The position numbers were made by a program, and so were the translations under genes. This document shows positions 1 through 12,668 of a DNA stretch of 64,000 nucleotides, one piece after another. The stretch covers positions 7,312,714 to 7,376,713 of the forward strand of contig NC_092567.1 in the NCBI RefSeq assembly GCF_037975245.1, in the 5' to 3' direction. Every line of letters starts with the position of its first letter. Positions within the stretch are counted from its first letter, which is position 1. The DNA comes from Apostichopus japonicus. Its lineage: Eukaryota > Echinodermata > Holothuroidea > Aspidochirotida > Stichopodidae. The notes under the pieces are model-generated. The model was given only the letters and a program-made list of their open reading frames with translations, had not been told where the DNA came from and did not search any database.

Positions 1-189
1 GATAGCAACGTGACACTACAGCAGTCTTTGTGGGCAATCAACTTTACATGATAGCTGTAAAAGACCCATCAGTTTTAGTAAGTTAATCATGTAAAAAGTG
101 CATATTTGATTTGTGATATTGAAGCTGAAGATACGTCAATAGGAAATGAGCATTACCAGCACAAAGCCTGGAAATTCTGGATATAATTT
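1..189. other. unassigned AT-rich flank
   Basis: No open frame, splice-bounded exon or repeat is recognisable here. It ends at the poly(A/T)-rich tail of the adjacent minus-strand SINE. Confidence 0.4.
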
Positions 190-585
190 TTATATATATA
201 TTTTTTTAATTTTAGGTTTATACTTCTGTTCAGGGTCAAGGCCCTCTCACACGACTTTACAACTTAACCCTGGTTATTGGTAACTTGTCACACCTACACA
301 CCAAAGTGTGCACAATTCAATCAATCTCTCCTGGGGCACCACAGTGCACCACAACCATGTGTCCCCCGGGGGAATTCCCATAGGGTGCAGCCACAAACCG
401 GCGCAAACAACTATATTTACAAGTTACCTCGCAAGTCCCTATTTATACACCTGGGTGAAGAGAGGCAATGGAGATAAAGCGCCTTGCCCAATGACACAAC
501 GTAATGATCTGACCAGGGCTCAAACCTGTAATCCATAGATCACAAGTCCACTGCCTTAACCACTTGACCACAACGCCCTCACCAA
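190..585 (-). mobile_element. tRNA-derived SINE (minus strand)
   Basis: Read on the minus strand from about 580, the sequence begins GAGGGCGTTGTGGTCAAGTG, followed by a tRNA-like head with an A-box-like segment (GTGGTCAAGTGGTTAAGGC) and a B-box-like segment (GGTTTGAGCCC). The arrangement resembles a Leu/Ser-type tRNA with box spacing suited to an internal RNA polymerase III promoter. Behind it is a body containing TTGGGCAAGGCGCTTTAT and CACCCAGGTGTATAAATAG, a block I associate with SINEs of marine invertebrates. It ends in an A/T-rich tail at about 185-215 on the plus strand. I could not define a target-site duplication, so both ends are approximate. It has no coding capacity and would depend on a LINE for mobility. 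The SINE call rests on the polarity head-body-tail; the family name is not known to me. Confidence 0.72.
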
Positions 586-1600
586 TATGTTCCGATAATG
601 GGTTGTCTTGGACCAGTAAGGGTGGGTAAAGCGCTGCAGTATTATGGGTGACACAAGCTACAATAATGTTTGCATATGATATGGAATATTGAATCTCAAT
701 CTCTGGAAAACCTTGCATTTCATTTGACCTTTACTCACTGGCAGGTTAGCACTTAAACCCACAACATCCCAGGAGAGGAAACAACTTCAGATTACTTTAA
801 GAGTAGGTTTTTATGACTAAAACCTTTCAGACAGTTGGATGATCTCGCAAGTGTAGAACACTTCTTTAATAAACTAATATGATCAAAGTATGCTGAGGGA
901 GGAAACCCTCCCCGTCAACTTGTAACCAACTAACAGGCAAGCATCACCATACTTCACCTAGTCCTACATTGTGCTGAGCATAGGACATGCTTTATGCTGG
1001 CATTGCGGTAGTATATTGGAACTAGTAAAATCATTGGACTAGGCCACGGTTAGGCTGCACTTTTCTTATATGACTAAAGAAGACCTAAGCCATAACTTCA
1101 ACGTTATGATGTCCCTGTCCTTGTAGGTACATAGCTTAACAATATGAAAGGAACACAAGACATACGTGGGATTTCTTCTTTGACAATTGCAATATACTTA
1201 GTCTGTTTCTTTCAGTATCATGTTCACCATCTGGAATATAATAACGTTATATTAATAAGGGAATCACGTTAAACAACAGGGAAGTACAACCATACAACCG
1301 TTCTTCAAACGCTGCTTTACACTGTGTCGTTGGTTTGTTTAGATTTTGAAGATGAGACTTGTTCAAGTGGTTCATTGCCCACGAGGGAAATACCCTCTTT
1401 TCAGATAAATGATGTATGTGTGTATGTATGTATGTATGTATATTACACCCTCCTGCAAGCAGGAACTCGCGAAGAAGCCTCATTGGCTTATCAAAGCAGC
1501 AAGCTGACCGAAGTCAGTCTCTTTCATTCATATTTAACGTCCATGATTAAGAATTGTTAATTGTCAACAACTCTGTAACTGGACGACAAACATTGATCTT
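586..1600. other. unassigned stretch with a small (TATG)n tract
   Basis: No gene is supported. A short TATG/TGTA microsatellite lies at about 1412-1442. The open frames across it, on both strands, are short and have neither homology that I recognise nor splice context. Confidence 0.35.
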
Positions 1601-1666
1601 GGAGTGACTCGAACCGGGGACCTTATGATTGAAAGGCACCGGCGTTAACCACTGAGCTAACACTCC
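1601..1666 (-). repeat. tRNA-like SINE head / tRNA pseudogene
   Basis: On the minus strand the segment starts GGAGTGTTAGCTCAGTGG and ends CACTCC, giving six acceptor-like pairs. It carries a good A box (TAGCTCAGTGG) and a good B box (GGTTCGAGTC). The anticodon arm has an eight-base loop between GCCTT and AAGGT, and the 3' half of the T stem is missing, so it cannot fold as a functional tRNA. It is best read as a tRNA-derived SINE head, or a tRNA pseudogene, that kept its polymerase III promoter boxes. No clear SINE body follows on either side. Confidence 0.6.
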
Positions 1667-2469
1667 ACTCCATGATCAATCTTCCAATTCAAATAATAGC
1701 ACTTTACAACAAAATGGCAAATTCCTTGTATCTAGGAGTGAGGTCTTAAACATTATGCTGCAAAATGTCAATTCATCATTTGCATCTCGATAATTTTCTG
1801 GTAATTTTGCGTTCATAGAATCCTGTACAGCCGCTTTAAGTGTATACGTGTTATGGGTCGTAAGGTATAGGTCTTATGGAAAAGATAAAAAAAATACTTA
1901 GTTATTACACTCCAACTCACCAAATTACAATTTGGACGGCCTCTTGACTATTCACAACAGATCTTCCGAAGTCCAAACATAAAAAGGGGTCCGGCACTAA
2001 ATATATAATGAAAACGCAATATGCAAATAATGAAAATATGTTGATGGTCTTGGCCATACCAGTAAAGCAAAGTTAATAGGCTATTGTAAGTTCCAAGGAA
2101 AACGCGTACTATCGCCTAGCGTAATCTATCGTGATAGTATTGCGTCACTACAAGTGTCATCAAGACAGCATGATAATTAGACATGTTAGGTATTTTTCAG
2201 GATATTGTTTACTACAAGCTCAGAAAGAAGTCAATATTTTATCATTTCTAAAGACTTTTGAAATGACGAGATGAAAGTATTTTCGTATTTTAACATTAAT
2301 CAGAAAATTTCTAAATTATACACTTGGATAGAAGTCGGGGAGGGGTGGGAGGGGGCAATGTTACATTCAGCCGAGAAGAAGGCCACTGCTACGAGCGTAC
2401 ACCCCTCCCCACACGCTCCCTCCCCACTTAAGACTTTACAAAACATTGTTCATAGGCAAAAATGCATGG
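1667..2469. other. unassigned intronic or intergenic stretch
   Basis: No coding exon, RNA gene or repeat is recognisable. A short purine-rich patch (GGGGAGGGGTGGGAGGGGGC) lies near 2337-2356, next to a C-rich patch near 2400-2430. Confidence 0.3.
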
Positions 2470-3130
2470 TGTATGGAGCCAATTTTAGGCCTTGGTGGTC
2501 TAATTATGCCTCGGGGTGCACCAGTTAAGATCATTTCTCAAAAAGAATTCAGGGGACGCCGCTACTGAGATTTGCCTTCAACAAGCCAACGACCACACCT
2601 CCGCCATTTTTAAATTCTCTTGTCTTTCCATAATAGTGCAGGACCTGTATCTAAGTCAGTTGGGATTTGCCCCGCCCCCCCTTTGAAATCCTATATTAAA
2701 ATGGGTTTTGAGAAGGGGTCCCATTCTCCTAGTCCTGCAAAGCGATTTCAAGTAGTAGATAACCTATGCATCTGCCAGTAAAATGTGGTACATGGCTACA
2801 TGAGGGTAACATGCTATAATGTGTACCTCTTTGTCAGGCATTATTGTATATAGGAATAATAACTGGTTTGGCAACATGTCCACCCAACGGCTATTTACAG
2901 AATAACTCGACGCGAGCAAGACTGTATTTTCTGATTTGTTATGCAATCATACAATAGTGATTTTAACATCGGTCAGTTCAGTTTTCAAACTTCACACTAG
3001 TATGTTTTAGCACAACCTTAAGTTTAGACAGATATTATAGTCTAACTACGCCTCAGAATTGTTTCAGTCGGAGGACCCCCAAAACCCCATACATGGACTT
3101 GCATTCAGCGACTCCACAGCAACACCATCA
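2470..3130 (+). repeat. dispersed repeat remnant (GCCTCGGAATGCACC type)
   Basis: Two partial blocks share the phrase CTAATTATGCCTCGGGGTGC / CTAACTACGCCTCAGAATTG, followed by GGAGGACCCCCAAAACCCC-type pyrimidine/purine-rich text. Related text recurs near 50850-51400 on the same strand and near 21443-21470 on the opposite strand, so this is a dispersed repeat. I remember this kind of phrase from repeats of marine invertebrates, but I cannot name the family. It is badly decayed, with no open frame and no defined termini. Confidence 0.45.
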
Positions 3131-6100
3131 ACACTTTCGCCATCTATAGTATGACTATTAAGGTTCGTTTCCCCCTCCTAAATTGATCGGGAGAATTTTG
3201 GAATATGAACCCACGTTACTGGGTACTAAACCATACAGGAGATTCGATCCGTTTTCAGGATTGGAGAGGCAAACTTACCGCTTATGGACTTAATCAGAAA
3301 TATACACAAATTAGCCACAAGATGTACCTCCTCCTTTATGTTCTACAACCTTCCCCATATCTATGTAGACATGTGACAAATCACTTGATTGGCGTAGGAA
3401 GGGAGCACAAAATGAATGAGTTGGGGAAGTAGTCGGGAGGCATCCCAATTAAGCAAACAATACACATTTTGTCATTATTGTAACCCACATGGAACACTGA
3501 AAATTTCATATCAAAATGTTAATTATTTTATCCCGAAAGTTTTGAATATTTCTGAGAATTTCAACCCTTTTTCAAAATTGAAATCCTTTTCTTGAAAATC
3601 AAGTTTGTCTTAAAAGTGCAATCTGTAATATAACCAAAATTCTCAACATTAAACTACTTATTCTAAAATTTAAAACCTCTCCGATTGATTTTGACTTCTA
3701 TAATTCTCTTCATGTAAAGCGTCGATTTATTTTTGTTTCAAATTCAAACTTTTAAAATGTCGACTTCTCAACTATGTAGTTACATTTATTCCAGTACGTC
3801 ATTATGATCAAGTGATTATTTGTAAAAACAAAAATGTAACTTGACACTGACACGTTTTGTCTGCACGATGTGTCTGCAAGATGTGTGTGACGGAACAAGG
3901 ATGTTCAATTTATGTTATTCCATGTAGGTTTTAATATTCATTAAACATGTACTCCTTCAAATCATTTGAAACAGACGGTATTAAAGCTTTTGTGTTAATT
4001 GTTTGTGTATGCATCCACTAACAGATCATAAGGTGGGTGAATGAGTACATAAAATGCTTTTTTGCCCACATTTTAACCGGTGGTGGGGAGGGGGTGTACG
4101 GGGACTACCACCCTATCGCTTAGGGAGAAATGTCAATGATAGATTGATCTACTTGATATAGGTTGTGTTGTATTATTTACTTCCTCGAACCCTTCCTTAC
4201 TACATACCCAATGGACGTCAGTTTTTAAACTGTCTGTTTTCACCGGGCATGTATAACGTTACGTACATTTATTTCTATTTGCGCCAAAATGTATGTTACA
4301 AATCTCAAACATCACCAGCGAACAGCTGGAAAACACCATCAATATCGGTGACTCATGCTATTGAATACATGTTCACATCTAGTATATATCAGTATCACTG
4401 ACAATGAATGGTTTAGTGTTATATCAGTGCATGGAGTTTCAGAGTACGTTGTATAATCGTGGAGGTTGTTTGTTACCATTGACTTGTTCAGTGGTTATTA
4501 AAATGGGATTGTTTAATGGAGAGGAACCGCTGTGAATAGTTAAAACAGTAATTATTGATCAGAGAGATAAATTGACGGTATGGTATAGAGGCATAGACTA
4601 GGATGTGTACAAAGGCCAGGCCAAACTTATACGTAGGTTATAGGTTAGACTAGTGATACAGTTAGGCTATTTTAAAAATCTCAAAAATCACCCGCGAAAA
4701 GCTAGAATTACTACTTTTAGCAAGAGGACATGCTTAGCAAATCTTACTAATAAATAATATGAATCTTAATCTATCTTAGCCTATAGTTGACTGATTATCA
4801 ACAAAATCCAAGTTAAAGCATATCTTAAATATAAAGGACTTGAAAAAATACAATCGAGACACTGAGTCTTCTTTAGTGATCTTAAATTAAGCGAAGAATA
4901 AAACCAGCGATTAACATTCTAGGTGAGCTGATGCCTATCCTTTACTTCGAAAACAATTACTTCATTCTAGCTAACAAAAAGTATCCATAGACAAACTTTG
5001 GAATTTTTTTATCCCTTCAACAAAATGTAATCAAAGAAATTTGTTCAACTCGATTTTACTCGTACATAATATAGCCTTATAGGCGTGAATACAAGTCAAT
5101 CTATAACATTCTACACTTATTATTGTAATCACATAACTTACTAAGTCTACCAGGTCTGAAAAATGAGCCACTTGTGTGAGAAACCTGCAGCTTTTTACCG
5201 AGCAGGCTAAAATAATGTTATTTAATAACTGATTATAAGTTGAATAACCTAACTCCTGCCAATATACCTGACACTTATTGTGATATATAATTTTGTTAAA
5301 TACTGTATAGGGCCTAGAGCTTTGAGCATCTATAAAACAGTTTTCCAATTAAGTATAATAATAATCAAATGCAATACATATTTATAAAAAAAGGAATTTT
5401 TCGTCCATGTCTTTCCAGCAGCAACTAGATCGTGGTGTTCTATTCACACCTGGGTTTGTCTTAATTTGCCCACATAACTATAAAAACTGTTCATCATTTC
5501 CAAGCCAACAGATTTATGGCTACATGATATTTAAAAAGTTAAATGTTTTTGAAATTGGAAGTGCGACACTTATTTTACCCTGCCGCAACACTCAATAGCA
5601 GAAGTTTGCCAGAGCCGTAGCTCTAACGTTAAATGTTCCGCTAACTGTTCACACCCGAAGAACTCCATAGTGACAGAAGATGTTTCAATGAAGATCCAAT
5701 TAAACTGATTAAACTTAAAAGTAATAATGAATTAGTATAATTAAACCCTCAAGGATATGAAGTGTTTCGGGATAACAATATTAATTGTCAAAAAAGTGTA
5801 AAAAGCGGATGGTACTATTTAATTGGAAGAAACGATACAGTTTAGAAAGTTAAGATTATAAGCAATACCCAATTTAGGAATATCTACAAACACAAAGAAA
5901 GAACAAAGCTTCATTTCGACAAAAAATCCACTGCAAGTTATGTCAAACTCAAACCGTAACTTAGGAATGAATTGATAACTAAACACAGATGAACATCATC
6001 ATTTAAACAAATCGTATTAATTAGAAATAATTATAATTCAAGCAGAATAGTCGGGTTTGGATCAACAATTAAATAATTTGTATATTCAATTTTGAGTTTA

Positions 6101-6804
6101 AGCTTCGTCAACCTTCTCTCTTGAAACTTGAATTTGATCTACCGTACATCTGCTTCTCTAAATTGCGTTTTAATTATAAGAAACAACCTATTGATTTAAA
6201 TATAATTCTTCCAAATCTCCTTAAACTTGAAAAAAACCTGGTATTAGTTAGAGTAGAAGTTTCCTTTGCCTAATTCCTATAACATTGAATTACATTTTCT
6301 TCTAAAAGTTCTAAATAAAAATACAAATAAATTTGATCAATTGTGTTCTGCAAAAGATAGATAATCTCAATTATTATTTACCCATTTCTTATAAAATTCT
6401 CAAGCAGTCATTGGGATTCGTTTCCGATTAACTAATAAAAAAAATGTAGCCTCACAGTCTTATTTTATTAAACCTTTCTAGCCATATAAACTTTAACTAA
6501 TAAGGAAATTGTAAAACAATAAAACTAACCCTTAAATCCTACATTGCCACTTTATTTTTGTCTAATCTAATCTTATTATTCCTGTTAATATTTGTCTCCT
6601 CTTAAAATCAGCCCCTTATTTCCGTTCCAATAACTGGTTCCTTCTTACAAATAAACACGACCTAAATGTCTTAGTTTATCGCTTTATTTCCTTTATCTTC
6701 ATTTCGTTATTTTAATTTTATTATAATTATTCTAATCCTAACCAAATCCAATCTTTTGATCTCGATCTACTCTATTACTCAGTAACTCTATTCTTTCATT
6801 CTAG
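3131..6804. other. unassigned stretch upstream of the first recognised exon
   Basis: This is AT-rich DNA with many stop codons in all frames. I see no supported exon, RNA gene or mobile element. Its 3' edge is the pyrimidine-rich acceptor (TTCTTTCATTCTAG) of the exon at 6805. It is therefore at least partly intron of the LRR-like gene; the gene's 5' exons were not found here. Confidence 0.4.
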
Positions 6805-7013
6805 ATTCCTATCTCCTGTGTGTGGCTATACCTCTGCTCTCCTAGAGTTGATGAGTCTGGTCTGAACCTTATCCTGCAGTCTGGTCTCTCTCTCTCTATC
6901 CTGAGTTCTCTCCAGAAGCTGGAGATCTATGACTACAACCGAAGACTAACTAATGAAGAGTTAGCGGCCATCTTGTCTTACTCCTCACAGTGTACAAGCT
7001 TGAAGGAGCTGGA
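6805..7013 (+). CDS. LRR-like exon of the host gene (internal exon 1 of the window)
   Basis: The exon is bounded by a TTCTAG acceptor and a GTAAGT donor. It is open throughout in one frame (69 codons plus two bases) and its codon use is markedly less AT-rich than its surroundings. The translation has leucine spacing of a leucine-rich repeat: SSLQKLEIYDYN, then LTNEELAAIL, then CTSLKELE, matching the LxxLxI strand-plus-helix rhythm of about 28-residue ribonuclease-inhibitor-like LRRs. LRRs of this type form the sensor part of many cytosolic receptors, including NLRs, but no NACHT or death-fold domain is in the window, so the receptor class is inference. The exon enters at phase 0 and leaves with two bases (GA), which fits the G that opens the next exon at 20525 to make a Glu codon. 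Earlier LRR exons would be expected upstream of this window. Confidence 0.72.
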
Positions 7014-8517
7014 GTAAGTATTCTGGTGTAGATGTTAGAATCATCATTACAGTTAAACAGGAATTAATATATTTATAAAAGTTATCAATATTAAACTAAC
7101 ACTAGCGAATGTAAAGTCTGCTGTATTTTTATGTCAAGGATGTTATTTAGTTAGTTTAGTTGAATTTATTTTAATAATTAGGTCATCGTGAAAGGAATTT
7201 TGTAGGATGTTATGACAAATAAAACAAAGTATAATGGATAAATAGGGAATATTTTAAGAGAGTGTTGGTAAGAGAGGGGTAGGGGTTGATGGGGTTTGTT
7301 CAAACGTTCTTTGTTTAATGTAATGTTAAAATTAATTAAAAATAAGGTTTTAGAATGACAGGAAAGTGTTTAAGGATGAAACAAAAGGCTATTTTTGTAA
7401 GGTAGTTAGAGTTAAATAAATCTAAAGAGTTTAAAAAACATTTTAAACTAGGGGTTTTGAGTTTGCAAGTAATAAATGTGACTTCTCAAGCTGAAACCTC
7501 AAACATATATAGCTTTTTTTATATTTCATAACTTTGAACATAAACTGTTTAATATTTTAATATTCCTCGTATAAATATCACTTCATACTTGATTAGATCA
7601 TGACATCCCTGCTTTATCCTTTACAATTTAGTGTAATTGAATCCCCTCCCACACCCCACCCCAACCCCTCACTTATAGCCCATTCGAATACCGGTTTTAC
7701 TAAATACATTCCCGACACCTCACATTTACAAATCCATTGTAACTCTACCTGCCCCCTTCAGATAACTGTCATTACACTCTTTGTTTTTCGCAGTTTCCCT
7801 TTTCAAATGCTTTTTTACCCCCTCCTACCCTAACCTTATCATCATCCCCTTTGTTCCTGTCACCGAGTGGTTTGTCTTTATTATCTCCAGCTTCATTATC
7901 AATTACTTGTGTTTTCTTTGTTTCTTCGTGTCCATTGTTTTCTTTACATAGGCCTGTTAAGAATATATTGTAGTTTTATAGATATAGACGTAAACCTCGC
8001 TAATACTTTAATATATTTATTTTCCTCAGAGTCAATTGGTTACCCAACGAATATATTCAGTTTAATATATCGCTACTCCTCTCACATCCATTAGTTCATT
8101 TAGACCAACCTCATAACAAGTTTCCCATTTCCATCTTTACACAATCACCATTATGTAATCAGTTGATATGTCCACAGTGTATGACGTGTTACTAAAGCAA
8201 TGAAACAAATATTTAAGTCGCCCAATCCCGCCTCACCCGACTCTCAATGAAAAAGGGATACAACTATTCAGTAATACCATCAATAAAATACCATATAGTT
8301 GAAAATTATTCAGCATGTCATATTCTCAATGCCATTCCAGGAATAACTGTAACCACCGAAAATGTATCACTGAAACATCTTAAACATTAGCAGTATTGCT
8401 TGGTCGAATCATCAAAAAAATGTAATACAGATCTATGATTATTCACTTTTTAGAGTGTCAATGCTCTATCCCAATCCCCGTGTTCAGTATCCTCTTCACT
8501 AATTTTGGTCTAACCAC
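7014..8517. other. intron sequence
   Basis: This is the 5' part of a 13.5-kb intron that runs from the GTAAGT donor at 7014 to the acceptor before 20525. No gene or mobile element is evident here. A G-rich block near 7270-7310 and a C-rich block near 7630-7670 are loosely complementary but too weak to call a stem. Confidence 0.4.
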
Positions 8518-9152
8518 TGGTGTAGGAAGGTATTTTTTTGTCAGGGGGGGGGGGGCTGATGCATGATGGATTGTGATCGCCGTCATGGGGGAGGGGTCTT
8601 AAAAATTTCCAAAGGGGAGGGTCACCCCTCCCCCTTTGAAACATTTTTGAACAATTAGAGGCCATCAGATGTGCTACAAATGTCTGAAGTTATAATAAAA
8701 TTTTCTCATATTTCCTGATATACTTTACCCCTCCCCCTTTGAAACATTTTTGAACAATTAGAGGCCATCAGATGTGCTACAAATGTCTGAAGTTATAATA
8801 AAATTTTCTCATATTTCCTGATATACTTTACTCATGTTGCGTGCAGTTGCCAGGCGTGTACGTGATATACGTGATATGCATGAACTACGGAGTAGCTGCG
8901 ATGGTGTATGTATATGTCAGTATGTATGCCTGACCTACAGTACATGAACAAAACAAACGGTGTTATGTACACACTGTAGCGTATAAGCTAGCACAACCTA
9001 AACATGCAGCACATTGGTCTGGACGAGGGTCGATCTGCTCAAACGCTAGCGAATTTCCGGTGGAGATAGTGATTCCCAATAATCGCAGTACTAAACAGTG
9101 TTTTCAGGTGTTGGGGGTGGGGCTGTCGCCCCCCCCCGCTTCCTACGCCCCT
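8518..9152. mobile_element. non-autonomous inverted-repeat element with G-tract termini
   Basis: The left edge reads TGGTGTAGGAAGG followed by a run of 12 G. The right edge, read as reverse complement, reads CAGGGGCGTAGGAAGCGGGG. The two ends are therefore inverted, imperfect copies of a GGCGTAGGAAG(C/G)-G(n) terminus. The interior has no long coding frame apart from a chance 64-codon frame through the right terminus. It contains a precise 103-bp tandem duplication (8624-8829). The size and lack of coding suggest a MITE-like or internally deleted DNA element; the superfamily is not known. The exact ends and target-site duplication could not be fixed because of the homopolymer runs. Confidence 0.55.
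8624..8829. repeat. 103-bp perfect tandem duplication
   Basis: The unit beginning ACCCCTCCCCCTTTGAAACA at 8624 restarts at 8727 and appears identical across the full 103 bases, ending at the TATACTTTAC that precedes CTCATGTTG. Identity between the copies suggests either a recent duplication or an assembly artefact. It lies inside the G-tract element. Confidence 0.85.
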
Positions 9153-11447
9153 GAGTCTAACCTCCTCCACCCTTCAGACAACCCTATACCTGTTCCCGCC
9201 ACTGGCCCTCCCCTTCGCCCTCCCCTTCAGAGAGGTGCATATGTCTGTTTTTAGAGAGCCCATCAAATCCATTCCATGTTTATACCCGATAACATCATCA
9301 TCGTGTTAGTACATACAGTCGGCCTATTCTATTCTACTTCTACAATAGTTTTCTGTACAAATATATACAGCGCTTACATTATACAGACGATTTATTCAAA
9401 CAATTTATGTTCTAAAGCAAGCCAATGGTAAGAATGCCACACCTGGAACTTTAGTAAATATCTAATTAGCATAATAATAGATGACACGAACCAGTTCAAC
9501 CTAATGAAAAGAAAAAGGTAAACGAACCACGTGCCCATTGTCAGTGAACGTGTCAAAGTAACCATGGAAACATACATTAAGTAGGTCAGTAGGTGTACAG
9601 CAGTGAATACGAATCATCCTTTGGGGCAAATCCCCCAAATAACATATTTTTATGTCATAGGCCTTGTTATTGCATACGTTGCGTTCATAATTTTTGGTTA
9701 TTCTTTGTAAGTTTTACTTTAAATGAGCAAAATTGCTCTCATTGGTTGTTTAATGTATCCCCACATGTTCCCCTGCAGACCAATCGAAGAAAACCTGAAT
9801 AGAGAGGGTTTACAGATAACACAAATTTATGAATACAAATTAAGGAAGGACTGATTCCTGTTACGTTCAGTTATTCTTCTTGAATTTAGGTTGCACTTCT
9901 CGTTAGTAGGAGTTTGACTAGATAACGCATTATTGTGTAGCTCTCAATTTCATTATAGGTAGTAGGGAGTTTATGTTTATTTAATTATTTTTTTTTTATG
10001 ATTCCCATTGTTGAGCTCCGGACTTGAACATTACGGTATTAAACGTCTTGAATCAATGGACACTGCTGGATCGTTACCATCATGTGTTTCACTGTTGAAT
10101 TTGATCGAATTTGTTTGACTGTTCAGCAGGAACACAAATAACAGGGTGATTAAGTTCGTTTTGAGAAGAATATTATGCGTGTCGAACAATGAGCTTAACA
10201 ATAATAATAGGAAATTTAAAAGCCGTATTGAATTTTTACTTTGAGTATAAAACATTGTGCGAGCTTAGTAGAAAACTCTAAATATAAAAGCTAAATAGCA
10301 TCCAATCAAATCTGCGATATTAAATATAGTTCCCGAAATCAACATAATACAATTAGCTGTTTTCGTTATCGCCCCGGTTTGTCTCCTTTACTTGGCTTCT
10401 GAGCCCGAATCGAAATAAAAGAGATTGTACTAAATATGCGTAGCTCGGAAATAACGTTGAACAGTAAGTAACAAAAGTATTTGAAAGGAATTATTTAAAT
10501 ATGTACTTTTTGCCGCCAAACAAGAATCATTTTATTTTGATTATAATTTCGTAATTATTTAGAAAATGATACTAATTTGATAACTATATTTTTTTAAGTA
10601 TAAAACTAAAATCCCCCCAAGTATCGCAGAATTACTGAATGTAATTGAGCGAAAGCGTTCGAAATCTACCCCATACAACACTTGTATTGTAAACAGAACA
10701 TGTTTCGAAGGGAGATTGTACCGTCATGCAAACAATGATGTTATCAATTTCTACTTTCAAACTTGAAAATATCAAACAAAGGTTTGTACTGAGCCCCCAC
10801 ACCCTACCCTCCCGTGCACGCTCAGTTTGGTTCTAAAGTTGCGTATTAACTAATATATACAATGTGATTTTTGTGAGATGTCCCATTGTTATCTTTGGGA
10901 AGGAGGGGGAGGTGGGGGTGGGCTCCAAATATGACTTGGGTCGTTGGGAGGGGTCTAAATGGGTACCCCTTTCCCCGTTATATTGCCTGCATGTAAGCAT
11001 TGAGTTATTATGTCTGATATAGCCCTTACATTATATAAAATATTAATAAAATATTGCAAAGGGCATCTTTAACCAGTCAATGAATAGATATAGAAAACAA
11101 ACGATTGTAAATAAAACCATTTTTCATGTAAGTATATATAGCAACAGTTCAGTAAATATACGTTTATTATGCTAATAAGATACAAGGTACGTAACCTATA
11201 TATTTTCTTTCCTTTGGCCGGAGTGGTGTCTTTCATAGAGATGTGCAATGTAGGTATAAAGTAGGACGATATTGAGCTAGACTTGAACATATTAATTGTT
11301 TTTTATGCACTTTCTGTTACAGGTTAATCCTGATAATTTCATATATTGCTAGCCAAACTCAACTTGTAGTAAGGAATCTTACAGACAATAGGTTTGTATA
11401 TTCACATTATCCTTCTGTTAGATTTGAAGTGAACAACATATTAGGAG
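9153..11447. other. intron sequence
   Basis: AT-rich intronic DNA without recognisable exon or element. A purine/pyrimidine-biased patch lies at about 10795-10970. Open frames here are short and lack splice context. Confidence 0.4.
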
Positions 11448-11649
11448 CAGTGGCGTAGCCAAGGGGGGGGGGGACAGCCCATCCCACCCACGAAAGCTTG
11501 TCGCCCCCCAGTCGCCCTCCCACTGAGATTTTGGGTTTCGAAAAAAAATACATTTGCGAAAAATATATCATTGGTCTGAATGGTCTCGAATCTCCATGAT
11601 GACAACTCATGAACGACCTTTCGACCGCGGACCGGCAGTAGGTTATAAT

Positions 11650-12509
11650 CAGAGACGTAGCCAGGGGAGCAGGAGGAGCGACTTCTCCCTCCCTTTCAAT
11701 GTCGAAAACTTTTTCTTTTCTTTTTTAGCATAGTATTTTGTCAGTACTCATTTGATCTTGAATACTCGTCAGCTCCGTTAAGTCGATTATAATCGTAGTA
11801 ACATTCGGGCCTACTGATGCAGCTATTTATTTAGTTTGGCAGATGCAACTAGCTACATTTAGCCTACGCCTATTACAAGCCTACAGTTGGCCACTGCGTA
11901 ATTAAATACATATTGCTAACGTAACATCACTCGATGGAGAGTCACGAACCGTATGTACAACGACGTCATCAACGTTCGTTCTCATCCTTTATATAATTCG
12001 TCCTAAGTTGTTGCACGAACAGCATGTTATGAAGCTAAGCTAGCAATCGTACGTGATACGCGCTTCCTATAAATAACTATTACACTGCTAATACACTGCG
12101 ATAACGATATTTGTTTTTAGGCCACTGCACATCTGGATGTCTTACAAAATATGAAAGTTTATATTGTCCATCAGTTAACTTCGTCAAATGTTTTAAAAAA
12201 TCCAGATATTGGACAATAAACAAGAATCATCCTACTGTAAACAATTGTTAAAGAGCACTATGTTTGTCTTTCTGATATATTATGTAAAAGAACAAATAAA
12301 TGAATTCAAACAGGAAACAAAATCTGCTGATAATATGATATCACATGATAATGATGAAACTGGCAAAACATTGCACCAGATCGCATCTAAGGACCTTAAA
12401 TTGTTCAAAACAAATTTGAAAAGGGAGGGGACACCCCCTCCCCTTAAACCCCTCCCTCATATCAATCGCAATATGTGATCCCCCTTTCAAATTCCTGGCT
12501 ACGTCGCTG
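11650..12509. mobile_element. inner inverted-repeat element (CAGAGACGTAGCCAGG termini)
   Basis: The left end reads CAGAGACGTAGCCAGGGG and the right end, as reverse complement, CAGCGACGTAGCCAGGAA. These are inverted copies with one difference in the first 16 bases. The element is about 860 bp and lies wholly inside the 11448-13094 element. Near the right end is a GGGAGGGGACACCCCCTCCC stem-like palindrome at about 12423-12442. The one longer open frame (12209-12478) runs into repeat text and is not convincing as a gene. Confidence 0.5.
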
Positions 12510-12605
12510 GCTATAGTTGCTGAAAGACCGGACGTGACATAGCGCATAGGCCAGGATTTCACTTCTGGGATGTAACCTAATGCTCCTAAAACCGCTTAAA
12601 AAATA

Positions 12606-12668
12606 TTTTTCAAGAAAGGAGACAATACTATCGCTGAGAACTACCGGCCAATTGGTCTAACACCCTAA
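12606..12668 (+). pseudogene. reverse-transcriptase relic (NYRPIGL motif)
   Basis: A short frame reads FFKKGDNTIAENYRPIGLTP and then meets two stops. The FKKGD...NYRPISL phrase is a conserved motif near the start of the fingers/palm of non-LTR (CR1/Jockey/RTE-like) reverse transcriptases. No further RT motif follows in register, so this is a fragment of an old LINE carried between the two inverted-repeat elements. The clade cannot be told from so short a piece. Confidence 0.6.

Noticed and set aside
1601-1666. A functional tRNA gene on the minus strand
   Set aside because: A and B boxes are good, but the T stem's 3' half is missing and the anticodon loop has eight bases; it is a tRNA-derived relic.
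5407-5598. 63-codon frame after a TTTCCAG acceptor-like site
   Set aside because: No donor before the stop, no recognisable domain, and no link in phase to the exon at 6805.
12209-12478. 89-codon open frame in the inner inverted-repeat element
   Set aside because: It ends within G/C-rich repeat text, has no known domain and lies within a non-autonomous element.
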